Assembly (NCBI RefSeq): GCF_002197645.1
Contig: NZ_CP021874.1
Location: 1,674,001 to 1,738,000 of the forward strand
Length of the DNA: 64,000 nt
DNA from: Enterococcus wangshanyuanii
GTDB taxonomy: Bacteria; Bacillota; Bacilli; Lactobacillales; Enterococcaceae
Reading direction: 5' to 3'
This document shows, piece after piece, positions 1 through 8,235 of the stretch (the first letter of the stretch is position 1; each line of letters starts with the position of its first letter). Both the position numbers and the translations under genes were made by a program. Under the pieces are notes generated by a model, which saw only the letters and a program-made list of their open reading frames with translations, searched no databases and was not told the DNA's origin.

Positions 1-448
1 AAAGCGAATACTTTTTAGGATCATTACAAAGTAGTTCAAAACTTGCGATGATATTATTCGTATCGCCACGCACCTCATCTGTTGTGACATATTGACCGTA
101 ATAGTGGTAATCAAGCTCATCTTTAAAGCGAAGCTCAACATCCTTTTCCCGATAAAGCAGTTGCATCAAACGATGGTATTTTTTTTGCACATCCTGAGCA
201 TTTTTACCCATTAACTGATAGGTGACTTTGATCGCTCTCGCAGGTAATTTTTGATTTAATTTGATACTTCCAACTTGTGTGTTCTGTGTTTCGATGTCCA
301 GTGATAACATTTCCCTGCCAGTTACAGCTAAGGTGCGATATCCTTCGATCATTTTTTCGATATAAACACCGTCATACATCAATGCAGAAGAAGGAAGGAT
401 CAACTCATCTTTATGACCTTTTTCTAGTGTGTCTTCAAAATAATACAT
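1..448 (-). CDS. Phage distal tail protein (Dit-like), partial
   Basis: The reading frame runs from ATG at 448 off the window edge, giving the first 149 residues (start MYYFEDTLEKGHKDELILPS). An AGGAGG ribosome binding site lies just upstream. The gene follows the tape measure gene, which is where siphophages encode the distal tail (Dit) protein, and the text resembles the N-terminal half of Dit/'phage tail family' proteins, which form the hub joining the tail tube to the baseplate. The assignment rests on gene order plus general resemblance; the C-terminal half, which would carry any carbohydrate-binding insertion, lies outside the window. Confidence 0.75.
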   Translation of the reverse strand, partial: MYYFEDTLEKGHKDELILPSSALMYDGVYIEKMIEGYRTLAVTGREMLSLDIETQNTQVGSIKLNQKLPARAIKVTYQLMGKNAQDVQKKYHRLMQLLYREKDVELRFKDELDYHYYGQYVTTDEVRGDTNNIIASFELLCNDPKKYSL

Positions 449-461
449 CTCTTTCCTCCTT

Positions 462-3233
462 CTAAAATGCTAAGTTGATTGCAGCATCTTGTCCCATTGC
501 TTCAGAAATATCTGAAACAAAGGCTTTAAACTGCTGGTTGCCAAAATTGATATTGAATGTTGCAGGTTGTTTTTCTTTTTGCTGTGTTTGTGTGCTGCTG
601 GAATGAACGGATAATTGTTGAACCGTGTCGACTTGTTGATCTAAGCTGTCTAAACTTGGCAATATCACTTTAGATGCTAAATCGTCCATCGGCTGATCGA
701 TCACATGCGCATTTCGTTCGATTCCGATAGCAAGACCAGCTGGGAGCATGGCTCCGATTTCATCACGCATCCAGCGGGAAGGTGAGTGGATGTTGAAAAT
801 AGATTTAAATGTATCACCAATACTTTTACCAATTTTTTTAACTGCCTCTAATGCCGCTTTGGCCATACCACCAATCCCATCAATTAAGCCTTGAATTAAA
901 TTTCCACCTGCATCTCTTAAATCTGGTATAGCTTTTACAAATGTTTCAAGAAGCTTCAGCATGATTTGAGCCCCTGCAGTAATGATTTTCGGGATACTTT
1001 TACCAATTCCTTGCACAAGTGCTAATATTAGACCAACAGCTGCTGATAGAATTTGAGGTAGATTTGCAAGTAGTCCTTCACAAAGCTTTCCAACAATTTC
1101 AACTGCTGCATCTAATAATTTCGGTAAATTTTCTGAGAGAGTTCGTACTAGGGTAGTCATTGCCTCTAAAGCAACTGGAATCAACTGAGGTAAAACTGAG
1201 GCAATTCCTTCTGCCAATTTCACAAGAATTTCAATTCCCTTATCGATAATTTTCGGAAGACTAGTCGTAATCTCACCAGTCAACGTATCAATAATCGATG
1301 TAATTGTATCGATCAGTTTAGCGGGATCTTGAAATAGACCATCGACAAGTGCCGATAGCAGCTCTAAGCCCATCAGAAGTAATTGAGGTGCAGCAGTTAA
1401 TAAACTTGTCGCTAACGTTTCTATAATCAAAAGTGCTGAATTAATTAATGAAGGTAAATTAGCAATTACACCGTCAATCAACGTTTGTAATAGCGCCATC
1501 CCGCTTTCAATAATCACTGGTAAATTTATCGAAATTGCTTCAGCTAAACCAGCAACTAGTTGTGTTCCAGAAGTAATTAGATCAGGAAGCTTATCAATGA
1601 TTCCTTGAACAAAACCTGTGATAACTTCCGGACCTTTAGTTATTGCGGTTTGAATCATGTTGCCAAGTTGACCATCCATTTGAGTATCCAATAATCCAAA
1701 CCCAGCCAAAGCAACACCTATAATTGCAGTTGGCGCAATGGCTTTCATCGCAATCCCCATAACTGAAACTAAGCCTTGAACCATCCCACCTAGTGCAGTG
1801 GTTCCAACTTTCATAGGAATTTGAACAGTTTTTGCTAAATTGGTCCCTACTGTACTAAACTTTGCAAATTTTTGTTTTATATCATTTAACCCAAAATCTA
1901 AAGTTGATCTAAGCGATGCAGTCGGGTCCATTTCTCCAGTAGCAAAAGGATCTGTTAATTGAGGGGGGACTATTTTAGTCAATACAGATAGTCCAGTATT
2001 TCCTATTGTCTGTTTTATACCACTGAATTTTTTTTCCATCTCAGAGAATCGCTTAACTGAAATTTGAGAGGCTTTATCTAGTTCCTTAAACACATCATCT
2101 CCAACATTCAGCTCTCCCTTGAATACTTTAAAAGCATTCTTTGCTTCAGAAAATCGACGAACAAGATTTTGTGAATTTTCATCCATTTTATTGAAATTGG
2201 AATCGTCAATTTCCAATTTTCCTTTAAAAACTTTCTTTAGTAGTGAATATTTTTCTCCTGTACTGTTTATAGAATCATTTATTTTTTGAAACATGGAACC
2301 GCCTTGAGAAGAAACTGATTGAAACGCTTTGCTGACACCAAAAATGGATGTCTGAAAATCAGAAAATCCCACATTTGCGAGGGCTTCATCCAATTTATTG
2401 ACTCTCCCTTTAAGCTCATCAAATGTCGCTCCCGCCTCAACGCCTTTTACTAGAGGCTTAAACATTTCGTTCAGACTATTTTTTAGTTTTTCGAAACTAT
2501 TCTGAGATTTTTCCACTTCTATCGCTGGCTCTTTTATCGCGTTGGTCAATACATTCCCTAAATTCTCACTTATGGAAACTAGATTATTAATAGATGAATC
2601 AATTGAACTCAATGTGCTATTTATCGTACCGCCAAATGAAGCAATCACAGACTGACTACTTGTAAAAGTTCCAGTGAATGCAGCCATATTCTGATTCATC
2701 AGTGAAAATTCTGTCGTCAAATTTTTTCCAGAATCGATCAATGTAGCAATACTAGTAGTATCAATAATCAATTCACTTTTTAAATTAGAAATAGTTGCTT
2801 GAACGGAACTAAAACTTTGTATTAAACTTTTGGTTTGAACGTCTAAAGAAACTAAACTGGTATCATCAATTGTTAAACTTCCTTGAAATGCTTGACTTAA
2901 TAATCCATAATTTTTACTTACCAAACCTAATGATCGAATCATTTGTTGACTCTGTACAGATAGTTCTGAAAAGGTCGTACTAATAGCTGCTAATCCACTT
3001 TCGAAGCTAGCTAGATCATTTGCCACAATTGCTTGATTTAGTGCAGTTATCTGTTTTTTCATATCAGCAAAAGGTTTCGATAGCTTGTTACTTTTAGAAA
3101 GTGGTTTAATAAAATTATTAAGACGTTTTGTTGTTTTACTTAATTGTTTATCTAAACTTTTAGTCACTTTCGTCGATTTTTTAATCGACTGTATAAATTT
3201 TTTATTCGTTGTAGGTAGTATTTCTTTTGCCAT
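462..3233 (-). CDS. Phage tail tape measure protein
   Basis: This 923-residue protein should set tail length and form the core of the tail tube during assembly. Residues 1-450 are polar and helical, with a roughly 35-residue motif (F-K/Q-G-x-L-x-I-D-D) recurring near 117, 336 and 372. Residues 475-515 are hydrophobic. Residues 545-790 hold eleven tandem 22-residue units, each built around L/I-P followed by a hydrophobic stretch, with prolines at 550, 572, 594, 616, 637, 660, 682, 704, 726, 748 and 770. The C-terminal motif HSPSRWMRDEIG followed by GI is typical of siphophage tape measure proteins. An AGGAGG site precedes the ATG. At about 0.15 nm per residue, the family rule, the tail would be roughly 140 nm long. 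The frame is intact, so this tail is not obviously decayed. Confidence 0.93.
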   Translation of the reverse strand: MAKEILPTTNKKFIQSIKKSTKVTKSLDKQLSKTTKRLNNFIKPLSKSNKLSKPFADMKKQITALNQAIVANDLASFESGLAAISTTFSELSVQSQQMIRSLGLVSKNYGLLSQAFQGSLTIDDTSLVSLDVQTKSLIQSFSSVQATISNLKSELIIDTTSIATLIDSGKNLTTEFSLMNQNMAAFTGTFTSSQSVIASFGGTINSTLSSIDSSINNLVSISENLGNVLTNAIKEPAIEVEKSQNSFEKLKNSLNEMFKPLVKGVEAGATFDELKGRVNKLDEALANVGFSDFQTSIFGVSKAFQSVSSQGGSMFQKINDSINSTGEKYSLLKKVFKGKLEIDDSNFNKMDENSQNLVRRFSEAKNAFKVFKGELNVGDDVFKELDKASQISVKRFSEMEKKFSGIKQTIGNTGLSVLTKIVPPQLTDPFATGEMDPTASLRSTLDFGLNDIKQKFAKFSTVGTNLAKTVQIPMKVGTTALGGMVQGLVSVMGIAMKAIAPTAIIGVALAGFGLLDTQMDGQLGNMIQTAITKGPEVITGFVQGIIDKLPDLITSGTQLVAGLAEAISINLPVIIESGMALLQTLIDGVIANLPSLINSALLIIETLATSLLTAAPQLLLMGLELLSALVDGLFQDPAKLIDTITSIIDTLTGEITTSLPKIIDKGIEILVKLAEGIASVLPQLIPVALEAMTTLVRTLSENLPKLLDAAVEIVGKLCEGLLANLPQILSAAVGLILALVQGIGKSIPKIITAGAQIMLKLLETFVKAIPDLRDAGGNLIQGLIDGIGGMAKAALEAVKKIGKSIGDTFKSIFNIHSPSRWMRDEIGAMLPAGLAIGIERNAHVIDQPMDDLASKVILPSLDSLDQQVDTVQQLSVHSSSTQTQQKEKQPATFNINFGNQQFKAFVSDISEAMGQDAAINLAF

Positions 3234-3245
3234 TTTTCCTCCTTT

Positions 3246-3560
3246 CTACGAATTAAAGTTTGCGATCCAATTCTGGAGTTTTTCTTTTTCTTGATTTTTC
3301 GGCAAGCTAGGGTCTTTTCCGAGTATTCGCTCCTCGGCTTTTTGATAATTGAAGAATTTCTCAAAGGTTCGATAGACAGGTCTTCCTTTTTTGGTTTGTC
3401 CAGCCATGACCGTTGCCCAGGCTTGTAAATGAATATTGTATTGTTGATCTAAACTTTTTAATTGATAGGCCTTGATCCGCAACTCGTATTCAGGAATCGT
3501 CAATCGATCGATCTCATTGAGGTCTTCGATATTCAAATAACGCAAACAGTTGAGCTGCAC
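3246..3560 (-). CDS. Tail assembly chaperone, gpT-like downstream frame
   Basis: The 104-residue frame (from GTG at 3560) sits between the gpG-like chaperone and the tape measure gene, the place of the second half of the siphophage tail assembly chaperone. No good ribosome binding site precedes the GTG. The frame stays open upstream as far as the slippery heptamer at 3653-3659 in the preceding gene, so it is more likely made as a gpG-T fusion by a -1 ribosomal frameshift. The fusion would be 231 residues: 96 from the upstream frame and 135 from this one. Tail chaperones of this type coat the tape measure protein and recruit tail tube subunits. Confidence 0.75.
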   Translation of the reverse strand: MQLNCLRYLNIEDLNEIDRLTIPEYELRIKAYQLKSLDQQYNIHLQAWATVMAGQTKKGRPVYRTFEKFFNYQKAEERILGKDPSLPKNQEKEKLQNWIANFNS

Positions 3561-3598
3561 TTGAGCGTAGCTTGCATCAAAATCATTTTCTTCCGAGT

Positions 3599-3940
3599 TT
3601 ACAGTTCGGCTTCCTCCAGCATTTTGTTCACCATCATCGCTGTATATTCGGACTTTTTTAGTTCTTCAATGACCGCTTCAAATAAAGTTTGCGTACCATG
3701 TTCTTCCACATATGCTTCTAAATCCTTGATCTGGACTCTTGGTTTTTCTGTTAAATTGGCGATCAATAACGTTTCAAAAAGTGTGTCGACATCTGATAAT
3801 AATAAATTTGAGATGATCGCCCCTACACCTAATTTCAATTTCATTCCGCCGCGTTCAACAGAATAACGTTGGTTGACTTCCTTTAAAAAACCATATCCAA
3901 ATTTAAAATTTACTAATTTATCGTTAATTGTAAGCTCCAT
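3599..3940 (-). CDS. Tail assembly chaperone, gpG-like
   Basis: The start is ATG at 3940, chosen because ACAGGAGGACA lies just upstream; an in-frame extension to 3973 has no support. The 113-residue product (MELTINDKLVNFKFGYGFLK) resembles the TAC-family chaperones of TP901-1-like phages, which precede the tape measure gene. The codons CTA AAA AAG at 3661-3653 place an A AAA AAG slippery heptamer in register 17 codons before the stop. This gene should therefore give both the short protein and the longer fusion with the downstream frame. Confidence 0.82.
   Translation of the reverse strand: MELTINDKLVNFKFGYGFLKEVNQRYSVERGGMKLKLGVGAIISNLLLSDVDTLFETLLIANLTEKPRVQIKDLEAYVEEHGTQTLFEAVIEELKKSEYTAMMVNKMLEEAEL
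3653..3659 (-). promoter_or_regulatory. Programmed -1 frameshift slippery site (A AAA AAG)
   Basis: The heptamer AAAAAAG is in register as X XXY YYZ with the gpG frame: codons from ATG 3940 put CTA at 3661-3659, AAA at 3658-3656 and AAG at 3655-3653. It is the same heptamer as in Escherichia coli dnaX. Reading in the -1 frame after the slip has no stop until 3246. Frameshifting between the two tail chaperone frames is conserved in many long-tailed phages. Confidence 0.8.
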
Positions 3941-3960
3941 GATTGTCCTCCTGTTTTTAA

Positions 3961-4137
3961 GAGTCCGGGACAAAACGAGAAAACAGTTTTGTTCTGGACT
4001 CTACTTCTTAATAAACGGTAGCCAAAAGTCAGATTCTTCAGCAATTTCACAAAAAACGAGCAATACAAAAAGCGTATTGTCCTTTTTTACTCCAATTGTT
4101 CAAACCTAAACGACTTTTGCCTCATCCTCTTATCTAT
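3961..4137. repeat. Hairpin-rich intergenic element inside the tail operon
   Basis: About 170 nt separate the major tail protein gene from the chaperone gene, although other gaps in this operon are very short. The stretch contains a 16-bp inverted repeat with wobble pairs (arms 3961-3976 and 3986-4001) and a smaller hairpin with arms CAATAC/GTATTG near 4062-4080. Hairpins of the form GAGTCC...GGACTC with an ACAAAAC core look to me like dispersed enterococcal intergenic repeats, but this is from memory and unverified. There is no downstream T-run, so it is not a convincing intrinsic terminator. Confidence 0.5.
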
Positions 4138-4139
4138 CA

Positions 4140-4649
4140 TTACTCAGCCGCTTCTACTTTGACTGTATCTTTAAATTCATAGTCTCCGCCTTCAGTTGTG
4201 TCAACAACTAATGAAGCGAACCCGTTTTTGCCAGCGCCTTCGATGGCCCATTCTAATGAATATTCCACTTTGTTTTCTGCAGAATCAGTTTCTTCAAATG
4301 AGGTGAAAAAGCCTTCAAAATATTTAGCTTTGTATTTGCCTTCATTTGCACCTGTACCGATTTCTTTTGTGTTGATGCGCCAAATTTGGACCCGTTTATT
4401 TTCATCCATTGCGCTTTCTAATTTGTCGATTTGTGTTGAACCGATTTTATATAATGTCGTTGCCGAAACAGTCGTTTCTGTAGCGCCAGGTGTTACTACG
4501 CTGCCGTCTTTTGTTACGGTCGATTCGCTTTCTTTTGATTTTGAATAGCCATTTTCTGTACTGTAGGCTAACCCCCACGCCTGTTCATTTCCTTCGTCTT
4601 CTGCTAAACGAAAACGCCATACTACATCTACTCCACTTAATGCTGTCAT
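4140..4649 (-). CDS. Phage major tail protein, TP901-1 family
   Basis: This 169-residue protein has the length and sequence character of the TP901-1-type major tail (tube) protein, the family that includes Listeria antigen LmaA. It begins MTALSGVDVVWRFRLAEDEG and contains the segment KAKYFEGFFTSFEE, typical of tube subunits, which stack as hexameric rings around the tape measure. The ATG overlaps the TGA of the upstream small gene by four bases (ATGA), so the two are translationally coupled. No head-tail connector or capsid genes lie upstream. Confidence 0.88.
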   Translation of the reverse strand: MTALSGVDVVWRFRLAEDEGNEQAWGLAYSTENGYSKSKESESTVTKDGSVVTPGATETTVSATTLYKIGSTQIDKLESAMDENKRVQIWRINTKEIGTGANEGKYKAKYFEGFFTSFEETDSAENKVEYSLEWAIEGAGKNGFASLVVDTTEGGDYEFKDTVKVEAAE

Positions 4650-4840
4650 TTATTGATTTCCTCCTTCAACTTTTGCTGGTCTTCCAGCTCTTTTATTCGG
4701 TGTTGCGATCGCTTCAATTGAGATGCAAGCTGATTCTTTTTACGCTGTTCTGCGTGCACTCTTTTTTGCAGCTTCTTGATAACTTTTAATTGTTTTTTCA
4801 TCGCCTTATCCTGCTGCATCAAAAAAATATCCGATTTCAT
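4646..4840 (-). CDS. Small charged coiled-coil protein, first gene of the tail operon
   Basis: A 64-residue, highly charged protein (K, Q, R, E) predicted to be almost entirely alpha-helical or coiled coil. I do not recognise its family. The start at 4840 is supported by GAGGAGA eight bases upstream; its stop overlaps the start of the major tail protein (ATGA). It is the most upstream gene of the tail cluster, followed at about 230 bp by a divergent bacterial acetyltransferase gene. It may be a structural accessory or a regulator of tail assembly. Confidence 0.65.
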   Translation of the reverse strand: MKSDIFLMQQDKAMKKQLKVIKKLQKRVHAEQRKKNQLASQLKRSQHRIKELEDQQKLKEEINK

Positions 4841-5068
4841 CCTGCATCTCCTCTCATTTAACGTCTCGGGCGACTTATATTACTTGATGAACCTAGTATA
4901 TAAAGAAATGATCGATTTAAACTTCCGAGTTTCTTTTAAAATAGTCCCAGTTGTCTGTCACATTTCTTTCAGCCGTCAACTCCTTCACTGATCATTTAAG
5001 CTAAAAAATGGGCTGAGTATGTTAAAATAGGAAGGACTTAGCAAGAAAAGAGGAAAGGAAGAACATAA

Positions 5069-5539
5069 ATGTTATTAAGCGAATATAATGAAGAATTTTC
5101 AGCATTGATCTGCCAATACCAATTAACTGAGGAACAGCTTCGCTTTACAGAAACACCTGAAATGCCCCTAAAGATCGCTTCGACAAATCCTTTCATTCAT
5201 CCGATCGTAGGAATTGAAAATGAACGCTTAACTAATTTTTTTGTATTAGATGAAAAGAAAGATGTCTCTTTATACACTGAAAATGAGCATGCGATTTTAC
5301 TACGAACTTTTTCGACAGACTACCGCTATCAAGGGCAAGGGTATGCAAAAAAGGTCTTGCAGCAACTACCCGAGTTCACAAGAAAACTCTTTCCAACAGC
5401 TGATGAAATCGTTCTTGCTGTAAATAAAGAAAATAGTGCAGCACAAACTCTTTATAAAAAATCTGGATTTTTACCTATGGATAAAATTATAGAAGGCGTG
5501 GCAGGCCCGCAATATGTAATGACTTTCAGCTTGATTTAA
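5069..5539 (+). CDS. GNAT family N-acetyltransferase
   Basis: A 156-residue protein with the GNAT acetyl-CoA binding motif A at residues 86-94 (RYQGQGYAK), followed by the C-terminal NSAAQTLYKKSGF motif typical of the fold. The acceptor substrate cannot be predicted. The ATG is preceded by AGAGGAAAGGAAG, and a TTAAAAT -10-like element lies near 5020. It is 15 bp upstream of another GNAT gene with which it is probably cotranscribed. It is the first non-phage gene beside the tail operon, and so a boundary marker for that element. Confidence 0.85.
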   Translation: MLLSEYNEEFSALICQYQLTEEQLRFTETPEMPLKIASTNPFIHPIVGIENERLTNFFVLDEKKDVSLYTENEHAILLRTFSTDYRYQGQGYAKKVLQQLPEFTRKLFPTADEIVLAVNKENSAAQTLYKKSGFLPMDKIIEGVAGPQYVMTFSLI

Positions 5540-5554
5540 AAGGAGGTTTAATCA

Positions 5555-6100
5555 ATGATGAAAAAAATAGTCGAAACTGAGCGGCTGTATTTAAGGGAAC
5601 TGTCAGAGGATGACTTTGAAGAGTTATGTGCCATTTTACAAGATGAAGAAACAATGTATGCGTATGAGGCACCATTTACCGACGAAAAAGTAAATGAATG
5701 GCTCAACTGGAACTTAGCAAGCTATCAAAAAAACAGCTTTGGTTTGTGGGCGATCATTGATAAAAACGAGGAAAAATTTGTTGGTCAATGTGGTATAGTT
5801 TATTCAGATGTCGAAGGAAAAAATTTGTTAGAAATTGGCTATTTGGTAAACAAAAAATATTGGCGTCAAGGATATGCCAGTGAGGCTAGTGCTTTGTGTT
5901 TAGACTATGCAAAAAATATCCTGAAGACACCAAAAATTTGTTCGATCATTCGAGATACAAATATCGCTTCTCAAACGGTGGCTGAAAAAAATGGTATGAC
6001 CATCGTTCAGGAGTTTCACAAAGATTATTCTGGTTTGCCAGTAAAACATTATGTTTATAGCGTTGATTTAGTGAATGAACTTGTTAAAAGAAAGTGGTGA
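5555..6100 (+). CDS. GNAT family N-acetyltransferase, RimJ/RimL-like
   Basis: A 181-residue acetyltransferase. The opening ETERLYLRELSEDDFEEL is characteristic of the RimJ/RimL subgroup that acetylates protein N-termini or small molecules. The acetyl-CoA motif RQGYASEA lies at about 104-111. A strong AAAGGAGGT site precedes ATG 5555. Its stop overlaps or abuts the start of the RpiR regulator, so 5069-6861 looks like one three-gene transcript. The true substrate is unknown. Confidence 0.85.
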   Translation: MMKKIVETERLYLRELSEDDFEELCAILQDEETMYAYEAPFTDEKVNEWLNWNLASYQKNSFGLWAIIDKNEEKFVGQCGIVYSDVEGKNLLEIGYLVNKKYWRQGYASEASALCLDYAKNILKTPKICSIIRDTNIASQTVAEKNGMTIVQEFHKDYSGLPVKHYVYSVDLVNELVKRKW

Positions 6101-6105
6101 ATGTT

Positions 6106-6861
6106 GTGCTCTTTTTAGATCACACCCCTGATTTAAGTCCAATCGATTTAGAGATTTATAAATATATTGCTGCTCATATGGATGAGGTCGTCTATATGAG
6201 AATTCGAGAACTAGCGAAAGAGACTCATAGCAGTACAGCTAGCATTCTTCGTTTTTGCCGAAAGTTCGGCTGTGACGGATTTTCTGAATTTAAAATCAAA
6301 TTGAATCTTTATCGAAAAACCTTAGCTGAACCCGTAACAACTCATGCTGTGGATGAAACCTCATTCACTAATTTTATCCAGCGATCAACTGAAACGTTTT
6401 ATCAAGAGCGAATGCAGGCTGCTGTAAAATTACTTGCTGAAAAAGATCTGGTTCTATTCATCGGAACTGGCTCTTCAAAAATCATTGCAGAATATGGTGC
6501 ATTGTACTTTTCTTCTATTTTTAGTATGGCTTTTCATATTGAAGATCCGATCAATCATCCGGTCAATTTTTTTAATAAGAGTATCGCAAGAAATGTCTGT
6601 GTGATTGCTCTATCAGTAAGCGGTGAAAATGAAGCGATCATCCATTACTTAAATCATTTTATTTCGAATGATTGTGCCATCATTTCCATCACAAATAGTG
6701 AAAAATCAACGATTTCTTCTTTATCTGATGTCAATATTCCTTATTATATTTCGACAGAAAGAATCGGCGATAGTGACATCACCTCTCAAGTACCTGCGCT
6801 TTATACCGTAGAATATTTGGCTAAAGAAGTCCAAAAAAATAAACAAGCAAGCACCGATTAG
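6106..6861 (+). CDS. MurR/RpiR family transcriptional regulator
   Basis: About 251 residues. The N-terminal 75 residues form the RpiR helix-turn-helix (MRIRELAKETHSSTASILRF), and residues 95-250 form a SIS domain that binds phosphosugars (GTGSSKIIAEYG). GTG at 6106 is preferred because AAAGTGGTGA lies five bases upstream; in-frame GTG codons at 6094 and 6097 are alternatives. The gene runs towards a GH4 6-phospho-beta-glucosidase gene and they share a terminator. RpiR proteins commonly regulate neighbouring phosphosugar genes, so control of that gene by a 6-phospho-glucoside signal is a reasonable inference. Confidence 0.88.
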   Translation: MLFLDHTPDLSPIDLEIYKYIAAHMDEVVYMRIRELAKETHSSTASILRFCRKFGCDGFSEFKIKLNLYRKTLAEPVTTHAVDETSFTNFIQRSTETFYQERMQAAVKLLAEKDLVLFIGTGSSKIIAEYGALYFSSIFSMAFHIEDPINHPVNFFNKSIARNVCVIALSVSGENEAIIHYLNHFISNDCAIISITNSEKSTISSLSDVNIPYYISTERIGDSDITSQVPALYTVEYLAKEVQKNKQASTD

Positions 6862-6880
6862 GCTGCCGCTTGTTTATTTT
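6837..6880. terminator. Bidirectional intrinsic terminator
   Basis: A perfect 12-bp stem (AAATAAACAAGC at 6837-6848 with GCTTGTTTATTT at 6868-6879) has A- and T-rich flanks on both sides. It lies between the convergent RpiR regulator and GH4 genes. The stop codon of the regulator falls in the loop. Confidence 0.85.
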
Positions 6881-6881
6881 T

Positions 6882-8201
6882 TTATTTAAAGAAATTTGGT
6901 AAATAGGCTTTATGCGCTTCTAATAATTCGTCCATGACTTCTTTAGCAACATCTCCACTGGTGATCAATGGATTCATCGTAAATGCTTGTAATAACGTAC
7001 CATAATCGCCTGTTACAGCAGCTTCGATCGTTAATTCTTCCATAGATTTCATAACTTGCAGCAACCCACGTTGATTTGGCATGAAGCTGCCGAAGTTATA
7101 TGGAACAGGACCTTTCCCTGTGACCGTACAAGTGACTTCAACTGCGCTTTCAGCTGGTAAATCTGTGATCGTTCCGTTATTTCTTGTGCTGACAGTCATC
7201 GTTGTACGCTTATCATTGTGGATCGAATTGATGATTTCACAAGCCGCATCACTATAGCGGGCACCGCCGCGCTCTGCAAGTTGTTTTGGTTTGTAGTCTA
7301 AGTTTGGATCTTTGTATAATTCAAACAATTCATGTTCGATTTCTTTGACTTTTTCGGCACGCGTCCCGTTGTTTTTAAAGTCTTCTAATTCTTCTGCTAA
7401 CATTTTATCTGTATAGTAGTAATAGTTGTGGTACGGACAAGGAACCATGTGTAAATTTTCTACTTGTTCCCAAATCAAATTATTGTCTTTAATATTTGCT
7501 ACAATTGATTTTGCATCATCTTGACCATACATAATTTTGATCAGTTCATCTGTACGGTCATTTCCATCTTTATCTGTGATCGTATGCCAATGTAAGTGAT
7601 TGATTCCAGCAAATTGGAAGAATAAATCACGGTTTTCCTCCCCTAACAATGCAGCTTCTTCAAACACAGCATTGACTGGAATATTACATAAACCAACGAC
7701 TTTGTCCCAATTACCATAACGTAAAACAGCTTCTGTGACCATGCCTGCTGGGTTTGTGAAGTTGATCAACCAAGCATTTGGACATAATTCTTTCATATCC
7801 TCAACGATGTCCAATATCACAGGAACCGTTCTCAATGCTTTAAAAATCCCGCCGGCTCCATTTGTTTCTTGACCGATCATGCCATGACTTAATGGAATCC
7901 GTTCGTCTAAAATTCGCGCATCTAATAGTCCTACACGCAATTGTGTTGTAACAAAATCAGCATCTTTTAACGCTTCACGACGATCAAGTGTTAAATGAAC
8001 TTCGCAGTCGACACCTGCTGCTTTGACCATACGTTTGGCCATTTCTCCTACGATTTCTAATTTTTCTTTTCCTGCTTCAATATCTACAAGCCATAATTCG
8101 CGGACTGGTAATTCATCGTAACGTTTAATAAATCCTTCAACTAATTCCGGCGTGTAGCTTGAACCTCCACCGATCGTTACAATTTTGATTCCTTTTGACA
8201 T
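6882..8201 (-). CDS. 6-phospho-beta-glucosidase, glycoside hydrolase family 4
   Basis: A 439-residue GH4 enzyme that hydrolyses phosphorylated beta-glucosides such as cellobiose-6-phosphate after PTS uptake, using NAD+ and a divalent metal in an oxidation-elimination mechanism. The N-terminal Rossmann motif is TIGGGSSYTPEL (9-20). The metal site is Cys172 in GLCNIPVN and His202 in GINHLHW; INFTNPAG (146-153) is the family signature. Length is normal for LicH/CelF-type enzymes. No PTS permease genes adjoin it, so the sugar must enter through a system encoded elsewhere. A cre-like site overlaps the promoter. Confidence 0.93.
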   Translation of the reverse strand: MSKGIKIVTIGGGSSYTPELVEGFIKRYDELPVRELWLVDIEAGKEKLEIVGEMAKRMVKAAGVDCEVHLTLDRREALKDADFVTTQLRVGLLDARILDERIPLSHGMIGQETNGAGGIFKALRTVPVILDIVEDMKELCPNAWLINFTNPAGMVTEAVLRYGNWDKVVGLCNIPVNAVFEEAALLGEENRDLFFQFAGINHLHWHTITDKDGNDRTDELIKIMYGQDDAKSIVANIKDNNLIWEQVENLHMVPCPYHNYYYYTDKMLAEELEDFKNNGTRAEKVKEIEHELFELYKDPNLDYKPKQLAERGGARYSDAACEIINSIHNDKRTTMTVSTRNNGTITDLPAESAVEVTCTVTGKGPVPYNFGSFMPNQRGLLQVMKSMEELTIEAAVTGDYGTLLQAFTMNPLITSGDVAKEVMDELLEAHKAYLPNFFK

Positions 8202-8235
8202 GACCTTCAGCTCCTTAGTAATTTATCTGCTTTCA

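Noticed and set aside
3462..3866. 134-codon plus-strand open frame across the tail chaperone genes
   Set aside because: Antisense to two well-supported tail genes, no ribosome binding site, no similarity.
462..4840. Complete prophage
   Set aside because: No integrase, repressor, replication, terminase or capsid genes appear before the chromosomal genes at 5069; only tail genes are visible.
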